Below, one piece after another: positions 9,112 through 16,921 of a stretch of DNA of 64,000 nt. The translations under genes were made by a program, and so were the position numbers. Position 1 is the stretch's first letter. The number at the start of each line of letters is the position of its first letter. The notes beneath the pieces were generated by a model, which was given only the letters and a program-made list of their open reading frames with translations, had not been told where the DNA came from and made no database searches. The stretch comes from Aquabacterium sp. OR-4 (GTDB lineage Bacteria > Pseudomonadota > Gammaproteobacteria > Burkholderiales > Burkholderiaceae_C): positions 248,001 through 312,000 of the forward strand of contig NZ_JAOCQD020000004.1 of NCBI RefSeq assembly GCF_025290835.2, in the 5' to 3' direction.

Positions 9112-9612
9112 TCAGCGCCCTTCGGCCCGGTCAGCCGGTTTGGCCGCGGTGGCCAGCGCAGGCGCGGTGGCCCCATCCGCCCCGGCGGCCACCGGCGCCG
9201 CCGAGGCCGGCAGGCCGAACACCCGGTCAAAGGCCCAGGTGAACACCACCGCGTAGCCGAAGAAGAACACCAGCACGCCCAGGTCGGCCAGCAGCGCCTG
9301 CAGCAGCGTGGTGTTCAGCCACCAGGCCATCACCGGCACCAGCATCACCACCAGCCCGCCCTCGAAGCCCAGGCCGTGGGCCAGGCGGCGGCGCCAGTTG
9401 CGGCCCTTGACCGGCTGGCGCGATTCCCAGCGCTCGAACCAGCCGTTGAACAGGTAGTTCCAGGCCAGCGCCACGGTGGACATCAGCACCGCCAGCCCCA
9501 GCGTCGAGCCCAGCGGCTGCGCAAACAGCCAGGCCAATACCGGGCCGACCGCCACGATGGCAAAAAACTCGTAGAGCACGGCCTGCAGCACGCGCCGGGT
9601 TCGGGGTTGCAT
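9112..9612 (-). CDS. PACE family multidrug efflux transporter
   Basis: A 166-residue membrane protein with two tandem bacterial transmembrane pair (BTP) domains giving four helices. It has the family marks VLQAVLYE with Glu15 at the position of the essential acidic residue of AceI, NYLFNGWFERWE at the end of the first helix pair, and GYAVVFTWAFDRVF at the end of the second. PACE proteins are proton-coupled exporters of chlorhexidine and other biocides. A C-terminal tail of about 30 Ala-rich residues is extra. The ATG at 9612 (MQPRTRR) is chosen because the upstream extension has no family features. It is convergent with the 8698 gene, monocistronic and inside the nifE-nifN gap. Confidence 0.88.
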   Translation of the reverse strand: MQPRTRRVLQAVLYEFFAIVAVGPVLAWLFAQPLGSTLGLAVLMSTVALAWNYLFNGWFERWESRQPVKGRNWRRRLAHGLGFEGGLVVMLVPVMAWWLNTTLLQALLADLGVLVFFFGYAVVFTWAFDRVFGLPASAAPVAAGADGATAPALATAAKPADRAEGR

Positions 9613-9728
9613 GGGTGGCAAGGGTAGCGCCTGGGCACAGGGCCGGCGGCCACTGCCGGCCGGCAACGCCGCGCGGCAACGTCGCGTTTGTCGCAAATCG
9701 ACGCGCCACGGCCGCGCAACCCACACCG

Positions 9729-9741
9729 CAAGTGATTGATT
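9729..9741 (-). promoter_or_regulatory. IHF-like site upstream of nifN
   Basis: CAAGTGATTGATT matches the reverse complement of the IHF consensus WATCAANNNNTTR. It lies 18 bp upstream of the nifN sigma-54 -24 element. A TGT (9689-9691) upstream could be a degenerate NifA half-site, but its second half does not match. The site is inferred by consensus only. Confidence 0.55.
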
Positions 9742-9757
9742 TGCCTGCGATTTTTTC

Positions 9758-9774
9758 TGGCATTGAAACTGCAT
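9758..9774 (+). promoter_or_regulatory. Sigma-54 -24/-12 promoter of nifN
   Basis: TGGCATTGAAACTGCAT has GG at 9759-9760 and GC at 9771-9772 in the exact RpoN register. It closely resembles the nifE promoter in its -12 half. It makes nifN transcription independent of nifE, which fits the 7.4-kb separation of the two genes. Confidence 0.78.
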
Positions 9775-9883
9775 TGGCTGCTGCGAGCGCCCCAAGGCCG
9801 GCCCCTGCCGGCCGTCCCCCACGGGGATCAAGGACAGTGGCCCAGCCACAGGTCCTTGAGAGCCGGTCTCTCGGAGCAGCCCC

Positions 9884-11266
9884 ATGGCCCTGGTCAGCGA
9901 AAGCAAGAAGTCCTGCGCGGTGAACCCGCTGAAGATGAGCCAGCCGCTGGGCGCCAGCTACGCCTTCATGGGCCTGGAAGGCTGCATGCCGGTGATGCAC
10001 GGCAGCCAGGGCTGCACCTCGTTTGGCCTGGTGCTGCTGGTGCGGCACTTCAAGGAGGCCATCCCGCTGCAGACCACGGCGATGAACGAGGCCACCACCA
10101 TCATGGGCGGCTTCGACAACATCGAGAAGGCGGTGCTCAACATCCGCCAGCGCGCCAGGCCGGCCATCATCGCCATCTGCTCCACCGGCCTCACCGAGAC
10201 CAAGGGCGACGATGTCGAGGGCTACCTGAAGCTGGTGCAAAAGCGCCACCCCGAGGTGGCCGACACGGCGCTCGTCTACATCAGCACGCCCGACTACGTG
10301 GGTGCGTTCCAGGACGGCTGGGCCGCCGCGGTGAAGGGCCTGATCCGCCAGCTGGCGCTGCCCGGGCAGGCCACGGTGGCGGGCCGCATCGCCATCCTGC
10401 CCGGCGGCCACCTGAACCCCGGCGACGTGGAAGAGCTGCGCGACATCGTCGAGCGTTTCGGCCTCGAGCCGGTGTTTGCGCCCGATGTGTCGGGCTCGCT
10501 CGACGGCCACATCCCCGACGACTGGCTGGGCACCACGCTGGGCGGCACGCCGCTGCAGGCGCTGCGCACGCTGGGCTCGGCGCAGCACTGCATCGCCATC
10601 GGCGAGCAAATGCGCCCGGCCGCCGAGCAGCTCAAAAGCCAGTGCGGCGTGGACTACACCCTGTTCACGCGGCTCACCGGCCTGAGCGCCACCGACGCCT
10701 TCGTGATGAAGCTGGCCGAGCTGTCGGGCAAGCCGGTGCCGGCGCGCCTGCAGCGCCAGCGCAGCCAGCTGGTGGATGCGATGCTGGACGGCCACTTCCA
10801 CTTCGGCCACAAGAAGGTGGCGCTGGGCGCCGAGCCCGACCTGCTGTGCGCGGCCGGGCACTTTCTCACCGAGCTGGGTGCCGAGTTGAGCGTGGCCATC
10901 ACCACCACGCCCAGCCCGGTGCTGCACAGCATGCCCTGCAGCGAGGTGGTCATCGGCGACCTCGAGGATTTCGAGCGCCTGGCGCAGGCCGCCAATGTGG
11001 ACCTGCTGATCACCCACGCCCATGGCCGCCAGGCCGCCGAGCGCCTGAACAAGCCGCTGTTTCGCCTGGGCATTCCGATCTTCGACCGCATCGGCAACGC
11101 CCACACCTGTCATGTGGGCTACCGCGGCAGCCGCAACTTCGTCTACGAGCTGGGCAACCAGTTCATCACGCAGATTCCGCACCACGGCCCCGACGACTGG
11201 CCGCTGCCGCCCGCGGCCATCGAGGCCGCGCGCCCGCCCGCCGAGCTGGCCGCGGCCAGCGCCTGA
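9884..11266 (+). CDS. nifN: Nitrogenase FeMo-cofactor scaffold subunit NifN
   Basis: NifN forms the NifEN scaffold with NifE for FeMo-co maturation. The 460-residue length is normal. The N-terminal block NPLKMSQPLGASYAFMGLEG leads to the conserved GCMPVMHGSQGCTSF with Cys44 at the expected cluster-ligand position. Other family features are the DLLITHAHGRQAAERL and GIPIFDRIGNAH motifs. It is preceded by its own sigma-54 promoter (9758-9774) and IHF-like site. nifX follows after 42 bp, so nifN heads the nifN-nifX-DUF269-DUF683-fdxB-nifQ operon. Confidence 0.97.
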   Translation: MALVSESKKSCAVNPLKMSQPLGASYAFMGLEGCMPVMHGSQGCTSFGLVLLVRHFKEAIPLQTTAMNEATTIMGGFDNIEKAVLNIRQRARPAIIAICSTGLTETKGDDVEGYLKLVQKRHPEVADTALVYISTPDYVGAFQDGWAAAVKGLIRQLALPGQATVAGRIAILPGGHLNPGDVEELRDIVERFGLEPVFAPDVSGSLDGHIPDDWLGTTLGGTPLQALRTLGSAQHCIAIGEQMRPAAEQLKSQCGVDYTLFTRLTGLSATDAFVMKLAELSGKPVPARLQRQRSQLVDAMLDGHFHFGHKKVALGAEPDLLCAAGHFLTELGAELSVAITTTPSPVLHSMPCSEVVIGDLEDFERLAQAANVDLLITHAHGRQAAERLNKPLFRLGIPIFDRIGNAHTCHVGYRGSRNFVYELGNQFITQIPHHGPDDWPLPPAAIEAARPPAELAAASA

Positions 11267-11308
11267 GCGCGTGGCACCCCGCCCCCGTCCATCCCCCCAG
11301 GAGAAGCC

Positions 11309-11722
11309 ATGAAAGTCGCCTTCGCCACGCAGGACCAGCAGCGCGTCGACGCGCACTTCGGCTGGGCCAAGCACCTGGCCGTCTACGAGATCGAGCCCAC
11401 CGGCTACAAGTTCGTGCAGGACTACGGCTTTGGTGAAGACCTGGCCGAAGACGGCAACGAGGACAAGCTCGCGCCCAAGCTCGAGGCCATTGGCGACTGC
11501 GCCATCGTCTACGTGGCGGCCATCGGCGGCAGCGCCGCGGCACGCGTGGTGGCGCACAAGATCCACCCGGTGAAGGTGACCTCGCCCGAGCCGATCATGG
11601 ACATCCTGGACAAGCTGCAGCTGGTGCTGCAAGGCACGCCCCCGCCCTGGTTGCGCAAGGCCCTGGCCAAGGGCCAGGAACGCGCCCACGACTTTGAAGA
11701 CGATGAGGAAATCAAGCCATGA
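11309..11722 (+). CDS. nifX: FeMo-cofactor carrier/chaperone NifX
   Basis: A 137-residue NifX of the dinitrogenase iron-molybdenum cofactor-binding family (NifX/NifY/NafY). It binds NifB-co and VK-cluster intermediates and passes them between NifB and NifEN. Family motifs are [21 protein letters not shown] at the N-terminus, the [12 protein letters not shown] region and a central [20 protein letters not shown]. The C-terminus is acidic ([12 protein letters not shown]). A strong Shine-Dalgarno (AGGAG) precedes the ATG. The stop overlaps the start of the next gene (ATGA), so translation is coupled. Confidence 0.96.
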   Translation: MKVAFATQDQQRVDAHFGWAKHLAVYEIEPTGYKFVQDYGFGEDLAEDGNEDKLAPKLEAIGDCAIVYVAAIGGSAAARVVAHKIHPVKVTSPEPIMDILDKLQLVLQGTPPPWLRKALAKGQERAHDFEDDEEIKP

Positions 11723-12207
11723 CCGACACCCCTGTGGCCGAGAAGCCCGCGCCCACCGACGACGAGCTGATGCGCGACGAGTTCATCCGTGAACTCATCA
11801 AGCAGATCCGCGCGCAAGACACCCACGGCACCTGGGAGGGCAAGAGCGACGCCAAGCTGCTCGAGCCCTACATCATCACCGCCGAGCAGCGCCGCGCCAT
11901 GCCGCTGATGGGCGACCCCGATCCCGACACGCTGTGGCGGCTGGATCTGTTCCACAACGCGGTGGGCCTGTGCATCGAGAAGGCCACCCAGTGCATGGTC
12001 AGCCCGATGACCAAGATGAGCCACGAGGGCTTTGGCCGCACCGTGCTCACCACCGGCCGGCTGATCGTCGTCAACCGCCACCTGCGCGATGTGCACCGCT
12101 TCGGCTATGCCAGCCTGGCCAAGCTGGCCGAGGCCGGCAACAAGCTGGTCAAGGAGGGCGTCGGCATGGTCGAGACCTACAAGGACGTGGCCACCTACGG
12201 GGCCTGA
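11719..12207 (+). CDS. NifX-associated nitrogen fixation protein (DUF269)
   Basis: A 162-residue member of DUF269, a family found almost only directly after nifX in diazotrophs. Recognised features are [24 protein letters not shown] near the N-terminus, the central [20 protein letters not shown] region and the [20 protein letters not shown] segment. Its biochemical role is not established; conserved synteny suggests a part in cofactor handling or nitrogenase maturation. It overlaps nifX by 4 bp and precedes the DUF683 gene by 14 bp. Confidence 0.94.
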   Translation: MTDTPVAEKPAPTDDELMRDEFIRELIKQIRAQDTHGTWEGKSDAKLLEPYIITAEQRRAMPLMGDPDPDTLWRLDLFHNAVGLCIEKATQCMVSPMTKMSHEGFGRTVLTTGRLIVVNRHLRDVHRFGYASLAKLAEAGNKLVKEGVGMVETYKDVATYGA

Positions 12208-12221
12208 CCGGAGCACACAGC

Positions 12222-12425
12222 ATGAGCGACGCCGTCGATGTCGAGGCCCTCAAGGCCGCGATCAAGAAACTCAACGCCAAGGCCACGCAGGCCAAGATGG
12301 ACCTGCACGACCTGAGCGAGGAACTGCCCACCCACTGGGAGCGCATCCCCGAGGTGGCCAAGGTGGCGCACGAGGCGCATGCGGCGCTGATCGCCGCGCG
12401 TGCCCAGCTCGCCGCCGTGAGCTGA
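12222..12425 (+). CDS. Small nif-cluster protein of the DUF683 / CCE_0567 family
   Basis: A 67-residue all-helical protein (VDVEALKAAIKKLNAKATQA, then KMDLHDLSEELPTHWERIPEVA, then a helix to the end) matching the DUF683 family, regularly encoded between the DUF269 gene and the nif ferredoxin. It probably forms a helical hairpin or coiled coil. Its precise function in nitrogenase assembly is unknown. Start at ATG 12222 with GGAG 10 bp upstream. It is too small to stand out except by synteny and the LHDLAEDLPT-like motif. Confidence 0.92.
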   Translation: MSDAVDVEALKAAIKKLNAKATQAKMDLHDLSEELPTHWERIPEVAKVAHEAHAALIAARAQLAAVS

Positions 12426-12458
12426 CCCCCTCACCCAAAGCGCCATGGAGCCGATGTC

Positions 12459-12764
12459 ATGAGCCAGTTCAGCGTCACCCTGCCTTCGGGCGAAACCTGG
12501 ACGCCCACCTTCGTGCAGAAGATCAACGAGGACACCTGCATCGGCTGCGGCCGCTGCTTCCGGGTGTGCCCGCGTGGCGTGCTCGAGCTGGTGGGCCTCG
12601 ATGACGAGGGCCACCGCGTCGCGGTGGGCGACGACGAGGACGACGACGCCGAGTACGAGAAGAAGGTGATGACCATCGCCCACCAGGAGATGTGCATCGG
12701 CTGCACTGCCTGCGCCAAGATCTGCCCCAAGAAGTGCTACACCCACGCCGCCGCGGCGGTGTGA
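12459..12764 (+). CDS. fdxB: nif-specific 2[4Fe-4S] ferredoxin III
   Basis: A 101-residue ferredoxin with two cluster motifs, CIGCGRCFRVCP and CIGCTACAKICP, separated by a longer acidic insert (VGDDEDDDAEYEKK) typical of ferredoxin III of diazotrophs. It carries low-potential electrons, probably to NifB, NifEN or nitrogenase maturation steps rather than to the reductase itself. It sits in the conserved nifX-DUF269-DUF683-fdxB order, followed after 16 bp by nifQ. Confidence 0.95.
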   Translation: MSQFSVTLPSGETWTPTFVQKINEDTCIGCGRCFRVCPRGVLELVGLDDEGHRVAVGDDEDDDAEYEKKVMTIAHQEMCIGCTACAKICPKKCYTHAAAAV

Positions 12765-12780
12765 TCTGCCGGCCCCGGCC

Positions 12781-13209
12781 ATGAACAGCAGGCTGCGGCC
12801 CGCGCCCATGCAGGCCACACCGCCGGGCGCCGCCGCGCGGCCCGTGGCGCTGGCGCTGGCCCGCCGCGCCAGCCGCGACGACGAGGTGGACGAGGTGCGC
12901 GCACTGCTGCTCGACCACACCGATGCCGCCGCCGGCACGGCGGCCGCCATCGCCGCCATGGCCGAGGTGGTGGCGCTGGCCTGCCTGGGCGACGACCACC
13001 TGTGGCAAGACCTGCAGCTGCCCTCGCGCGGCGAGCTCTCGGCGCTGATGCAGCACTGGTTTCCCAGCCTGGCCGCGCGCAACGACCGCGACATGAAGTG
13101 GAAGAAGTTCCTCTACAAGCAGCTGTGCGAGCGCGCCGAGATCCAGGTCTGCAAGGCCCCCAGCTGCGCGCTGTGCAGCGACCACGCGCTGTGCTTCGGG
13201 CCCGAGTGA
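12781..13209 (+). CDS. nifQ: Molybdenum donor protein NifQ
   Basis: NifQ carries a [Mo-Fe3-S4] cluster and supplies molybdenum to NifEN/NifH during FeMo-co synthesis. The signature C-x4-C-x2-C-x5-C is intact near the C-terminus (CKAPSCALC...CFGPE), preceded by the conserved MKWKKFLYKQLCERAEIQ block. At 142 residues it is shorter than most NifQ proteins (about 165-200), the missing part being N-terminal. The cysteine domain is complete, so I expect function. It is the last gene of the nifN operon. Confidence 0.95.
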   Translation: MNSRLRPAPMQATPPGAAARPVALALARRASRDDEVDEVRALLLDHTDAAAGTAAAIAAMAEVVALACLGDDHLWQDLQLPSRGELSALMQHWFPSLAARNDRDMKWKKFLYKQLCERAEIQVCKAPSCALCSDHALCFGPE

Positions 13210-13333
13210 GATGGCCGCTCAGGCCGTGATTTATTGCCGCCGCTGGCCGCCGCGCATCCGCCCGGCGGGCTAAGGCCCATCGCGGCGCGACCGATAAGCT
13301 GGTGTCGTCCGCCCATCCATCGCCACGCTGCCA

Positions 13334-15694
13334 ATGCCGGTTCTGCCCTCGTTGAACGCCCTGCGCGATGAGCTGGTGGGCATGTATTCGTCGCCCGCGC
13401 CCGAGTGGGCCAGGCTGCGTGGCCAGCACATGGCCTCGGTGCTGCGGCTCACGCCCTACACCATGGCTGCCAACGTGGCCAATGCGGCGCTGGTGCTGTG
13501 GGCCTTTTCGCCGGGCGTGGCACCGGGCCAGTGGCTGTGGCTGGCCAGCCTGCTGCTGATCGCGGCGCTGGGGCTGCAGCGCTGGTGGCAGCTGCGCGGG
13601 CAGGCCCGCGCCACCGCCTCCTGCCGCGCGGTGCGGCACGCCACCGCACATGCCGCGCTGCTGGCCGGCATCTGGGCCCTGCTGCCGCTGCTGTGGTTTG
13701 CGCCCGGCACGCCGGGCCAGCAACTGGTGGTGGCCACGGTCTTCACCGGCATGCTCTCGGCCGGCAGCTTTGTGCTGCATGCGCTGCCGCTGGCCAGCGT
13801 GGTCTGGGTGCTGGTGCTCACCGCAGGCGCGCTCGGCGCACTGGTGCAAAGCCAGGATGCCGTGGCCTGGGGCGTGGCCGGACTGCTGTTGGTGTATGCG
13901 CCGATCGTGGCCGCCGGCGCGCTGGCCGCCTGGCGCCAGGCCAATGCGCTGAGCCGCTCGCGGGCCCGCGCGGCCCGGCAGGAGCGCACGCTGGCCGTGT
14001 TGCTGAAGGACTTCGAGCAGAACGCCGGCGAGGCGCTGTGGCAGGTGGGCGCCGATGGCCATCTGCAGCACCTGTCGCCGCGGCTGCCCGTGCTGCTGGG
14101 GCTGGACGAGCAGGCCATCCGCGCCGAGCCGCTGATGGCCTTGCTGGAGCGCCTGAGCCCGGCCGGCGCGCCCGCGCTGCGCGCTGCGCGCGACGCCGGC
14201 CGGCCGTTCCAGGACCTGCTGCTGCCGCTGGGTGACGGCGGACAGGCGGGCGATCCGGTGCGCTTTCTGGCCATCAACGGCAAGCGCCTGCTCAGCGACA
14301 GCGGCCACACCGTGGGCTGGCGCGGCGTGCTGGCCGACGTGAGCGAAAAGGCGGCGGCCGAGCGCCGGCTGCGCACGCTGGCGCACACCGATTCGCTCAC
14401 CGGACTGGCCAACCGCTTCATGCTGCGCGACACGCTGGCCGAGGCGGTGCGCAGCCAGCGCCCGGTGGCCCTGCTGATGATCGACCTGGACCGCTTCAAG
14501 TCGATCAACGACACCCTGGGCCACAGCGCCGGCGACGAGGTGCTGCAGGCCGTGGCCCGGCGCCTGCGCGACTGCGTGCGCCCGGCCGACCTGGTGGCCC
14601 GCCTGGGTGGCGACGAGTTTGCCGTGCTGGTGCCGGCCAGCGCCGACGGCGCGGCCGAGGCGCAGCTGCTGGCGCGCCGCCTGATCGCCGCGGTGCAGCG
14701 GCCGGTGCCGGTGCAGACCCGCCAGCTGCGCGTGGGCGCCAGCATCGGCGTGGCGCTCAGCCGCGATGGCGGCCTGGCGGTCGACGAACTGCTGGCCCAG
14801 GCCGACACCGCGCTGTATGCGGCCAAGGGCGGCGGCCGCGGCCGCCATGCGCTGTACGAGCCATCGATGGGCCAGCGCAACGCGCGCCGGGTCGACATCG
14901 AGCACGGCCTGCGCCACGCGCTCGAGCACGGCGGCCTCGAGCTGCACTGGCAGCCCAAGGTCGACATCGCCGACTGGCGCATCTGCGGCGCCGAGGCGCT
15001 GATGCGCTGGCAGCACCCTGGCCTGGGCCGGGTGAGCCCGGCCGAGTTCATCACCGTGGCCGAGCAGTGCGGCCTGATCGAGGACCTGGGCCGCTGGGCG
15101 CTGCACGAGGCCTGCCAGACCGCGGTGCGCCAGTTGCCGGGCCTGCCGATCGCCGTGAACGTGTCACCCTTGCAGCTGCGCGATGGGCAGTTTGTGACGC
15201 TGGTGCGCGACACCCTGCGCAGCACCGGCCTGGCCGCCGGCCTGCTGGAGCTGGAGATCACCGAGTCGGTGTTCATCGACGATGCCGACACCGCACTGGC
15301 CCAGCTGCATGCGCTGCGCAACCTGGGCGTGCGCGTAGCGCTCGACGACTTCGGCACCGGCTACTCGTCACTGGCCTATCTGCGGCGCTTTCCGTTCGAC
15401 ACGCTGAAGATCGACCGCAGCTTCGTCAACGAGGTGCTGCTGCGCAAGAACGCCCGCGCCATCGTGCAGACCATCGTGCACCTGGCCACCACGCTGGGCA
15501 TGCGCACGGTGTGCGAAGGCGTGGAGAGCGAGGCCGAGCTGGCCGCCGTGGCCGCCGCCGGCTGCCAGGAGGTGCAGGGCTTTCTCGTCTCGCCGGCGGT
15601 GCCGGTGGCGGCCTTCACCCAGCTGCACCGGCGCTGGCGGGTTCAGACCGTGCCGTCCAGCGACAGCAGCCGGTCGGGCGCCCTGGTGCACTGA
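13334..15694 (+). CDS. Membrane GGDEF-EAL bifunctional cyclic di-GMP protein
   Basis: A 786-residue protein with about six N-terminal membrane helices (roughly residues 40-200), a short PAS-like region (about 225-335), a GGDEF domain (about 345-510) and an EAL domain (about 520-770). The GGDEF site is intact (FKSINDTLGHSAGDEVL, LGGDEF). The EAL domain keeps its signature as EALMRW and the metal and loop residues ELEITES, LDDFGTGYSSL and KIDRSFV. Both activities (cyclase and phosphodiesterase) are thus possible. It follows nifQ by about 125 bp without an obvious sigma-54 promoter. Its last 52 bp overlap the convergent acetyltransferase gene. Confidence 0.92.
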   Translation: MPVLPSLNALRDELVGMYSSPAPEWARLRGQHMASVLRLTPYTMAANVANAALVLWAFSPGVAPGQWLWLASLLLIAALGLQRWWQLRGQARATASCRAVRHATAHAALLAGIWALLPLLWFAPGTPGQQLVVATVFTGMLSAGSFVLHALPLASVVWVLVLTAGALGALVQSQDAVAWGVAGLLLVYAPIVAAGALAAWRQANALSRSRARAARQERTLAVLLKDFEQNAGEALWQVGADGHLQHLSPRLPVLLGLDEQAIRAEPLMALLERLSPAGAPALRAARDAGRPFQDLLLPLGDGGQAGDPVRFLAINGKRLLSDSGHTVGWRGVLADVSEKAAAERRLRTLAHTDSLTGLANRFMLRDTLAEAVRSQRPVALLMIDLDRFKSINDTLGHSAGDEVLQAVARRLRDCVRPADLVARLGGDEFAVLVPASADGAAEAQLLARRLIAAVQRPVPVQTRQLRVGASIGVALSRDGGLAVDELLAQADTALYAAKGGGRGRHALYEPSMGQRNARRVDIEHGLRHALEHGGLELHWQPKVDIADWRICGAEALMRWQHPGLGRVSPAEFITVAEQCGLIEDLGRWALHEACQTAVRQLPGLPIAVNVSPLQLRDGQFVTLVRDTLRSTGLAAGLLELEITESVFIDDADTALAQLHALRNLGVRVALDDFGTGYSSLAYLRRFPFDTLKIDRSFVNEVLLRKNARAIVQTIVHLATTLGMRTVCEGVESEAELAAVAAAGCQEVQGFLVSPAVPVAAFTQLHRRWRVQTVPSSDSSRSGALVH

Positions 15695-16356
15695 GGGTTG
15701 CACTCAGGGTTGCACTGGGCGTTGCACTGAGGCTCGCACTGGGCGCTGCGCCCGGCGGCGCACGCCGGGGCGCCTTGCGCGCCAGGCTGCCCGGGTGGCT
15801 CGCCAGCGCTGCCGCGCCAGCGTGCATACAGCCACACGTCGCGCGGTGTGTCGCTCACATTGGGGTGCATCAGCATGCGCGCCAGCCGGCCCTCGCGGGC
15901 ATAGCCCGCGGCCGCCAGCAGGCGCGCCGAGGCCTGGTTGTCCACGTCGCACAGCGCGTCGATGCGCCACAGCTCGGGCGTCTCGGCAAAGGCCATCTCG
16001 CCCACGCAGGCCACCGCCGCGCGCATCAGGCCGCGGCCCTGCCAGGCCCGCGCCAGCACGAAGCCCAGGCGCAGGTGGTGCGGGCGGCCATCGAGCTGCT
16101 GCGGCAGCAGCTGCACCAGGCCCACCGGGTGGCGCTCGGCCGCGGGCAGCAGCATCCAGGTGAAGGCGCTCTTCTTGAGCCAGCGCGCCTCGTCCCAGGC
16201 CAGCTGCTGGCGGGTCTGGTCGGCCTGGCCATGCGGCCGCCAGCCCAGCCAGCGCAGCACCTGGCCATCGGCCGCCCAGCGCGCAAACACCGGCTCGGCA
16301 TCGGCCGCCTGGGGTGGCCGCAGCGTGAAGCCCGGGCCGCTGAGCTGGCGCCTCAT
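15643..16356 (-). CDS. GNAT family N-acetyltransferase with Cys-rich tail
   Basis: A RimJ/RimL-like acetyltransferase: FTLRPPQAADAEPVFARWAAD, the LGFVLARAWQGRGLMRAAV segment with the acetyl-CoA loop (QGRGLM), and DVDNQASARLLAAAGYAREG. The ATG at 16356 (MRRQLSG) starts directly at the domain; the frame could begin 8 residues earlier within a 14-bp repeat array. After the domain (about residue 190) comes a tail with five cysteines in QC-N-x-QC type units, encoded by short tandem repeats across the convergent GGDEF-EAL stop codon. The tail is absent from normal GNAT proteins. The substrate is unknown. Confidence 0.82.
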   Translation of the reverse strand: MRRQLSGPGFTLRPPQAADAEPVFARWAADGQVLRWLGWRPHGQADQTRQQLAWDEARWLKKSAFTWMLLPAAERHPVGLVQLLPQQLDGRPHHLRLGFVLARAWQGRGLMRAAVACVGEMAFAETPELWRIDALCDVDNQASARLLAAAGYAREGRLARMLMHPNVSDTPRDVWLYARWRGSAGEPPGQPGAQGAPACAAGRSAQCEPQCNAQCNPECNPQCTRAPDRLLSLDGTV

Positions 16357-16437
16357 GTTCGGCAACTCATGTCGGGTCACTCATGTCGGGTCACTCATGT
16401 CGGGCAATTCATGTCGGATGACTCATGTCGCGCGACG
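16354..16437. repeat. Six tandem 14-bp repeats
   Basis: Six head-to-tail copies of a CATGTCGGGTCACT-like unit: copies 2 and 3 are exact, the others differ at 1-5 positions. The array begins on the start codon of the acetyltransferase gene and occupies most of the gap to the HepT-like gene. Its iteron-like spacing could bind a protein, but no known operator is matched. Confidence 0.92.
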
Positions 16438-16491
16438 CCTGCCCGGCACCCTCGCGGCCGGCCAGGCCCGGAACCTGCATCACGCCGCGGC

Positions 16492-16917
16492 ATGACGACC
16501 CACCCTGCCCTGCTGGCCCAGGCCCGGCAAACCGGCGAGGACGTGCTGCTGCTGGTGGACGGCCTGGACGAGGCCGAGTTCAGCCGCTCACGCCTCACCC
16601 GCCACGAGGTGCGGCGCCTGCTGTGCCGCATGGCCGACACGCTGACCGCCCTGCCCGCGGCCGTGCAGCAGGGCCTGCCCGAGATCGACTGGCCCGGCTG
16701 GCGCGGCCTGGTGCCGGCACTGGCCCCGCCGGGCGCGGCGGGCAACGCAGCCCTTGGCAAGCCCTCCGGCCCGGCCACGCCGGCCGACGCTGGCGCCCCG
16801 CCCACCCAGGCTACCCAGGCCGCCTGGGCCGCCACGCAGGCGCTGGTGCCGGCCACGCTGGCCTGGCTGCGGGTGTACCAGCAGGCCGATCCGGCGCTGT
16901 TCGAGCCCAGGGCCTGA
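16492..16917 (+). CDS. HepT-like (DUF86-type) protein without catalytic motif
   Basis: A 141-residue protein whose first 80 residues follow the HepT/DUF86 helical pattern: EAEFSRSRLTRHEVRRLL, then a helix, then LPEIDWPGWRGL where true HepT toxins have PEIPWxxIxGLRNxLVH. The catalytic R-x4-H-x-Y ribonuclease motif is absent, and no MNT antitoxin gene is adjacent. A Pro/Ala linker is followed by a C-terminal helix (TQALVPATLAWLRVYQQADP). It is thus more likely a repurposed binding protein than an active RNase. It lies between nifQ and the ISC operon on the nif strand. The call rests on pattern recognition. Confidence 0.6.
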   Translation: MTTHPALLAQARQTGEDVLLLVDGLDEAEFSRSRLTRHEVRRLLCRMADTLTALPAAVQQGLPEIDWPGWRGLVPALAPPGAAGNAALGKPSGPATPADAGAPPTQATQAAWAATQALVPATLAWLRVYQQADPALFEPRA

Positions 16918-16921
16918 GCCT

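Noticed and set aside
9689..9704. TGT-N10-CGC as NifA site for nifN
   Set aside because: The second half-site does not match ACA; kept only as a possible half-site.
16464..16480. AGGCCCGGAACCTGCAT as sigma-54 promoter of the HepT-like gene
   Set aside because: The -24 half is poor, and the start codon would fall at about +3, leaving no leader or ribosome site.
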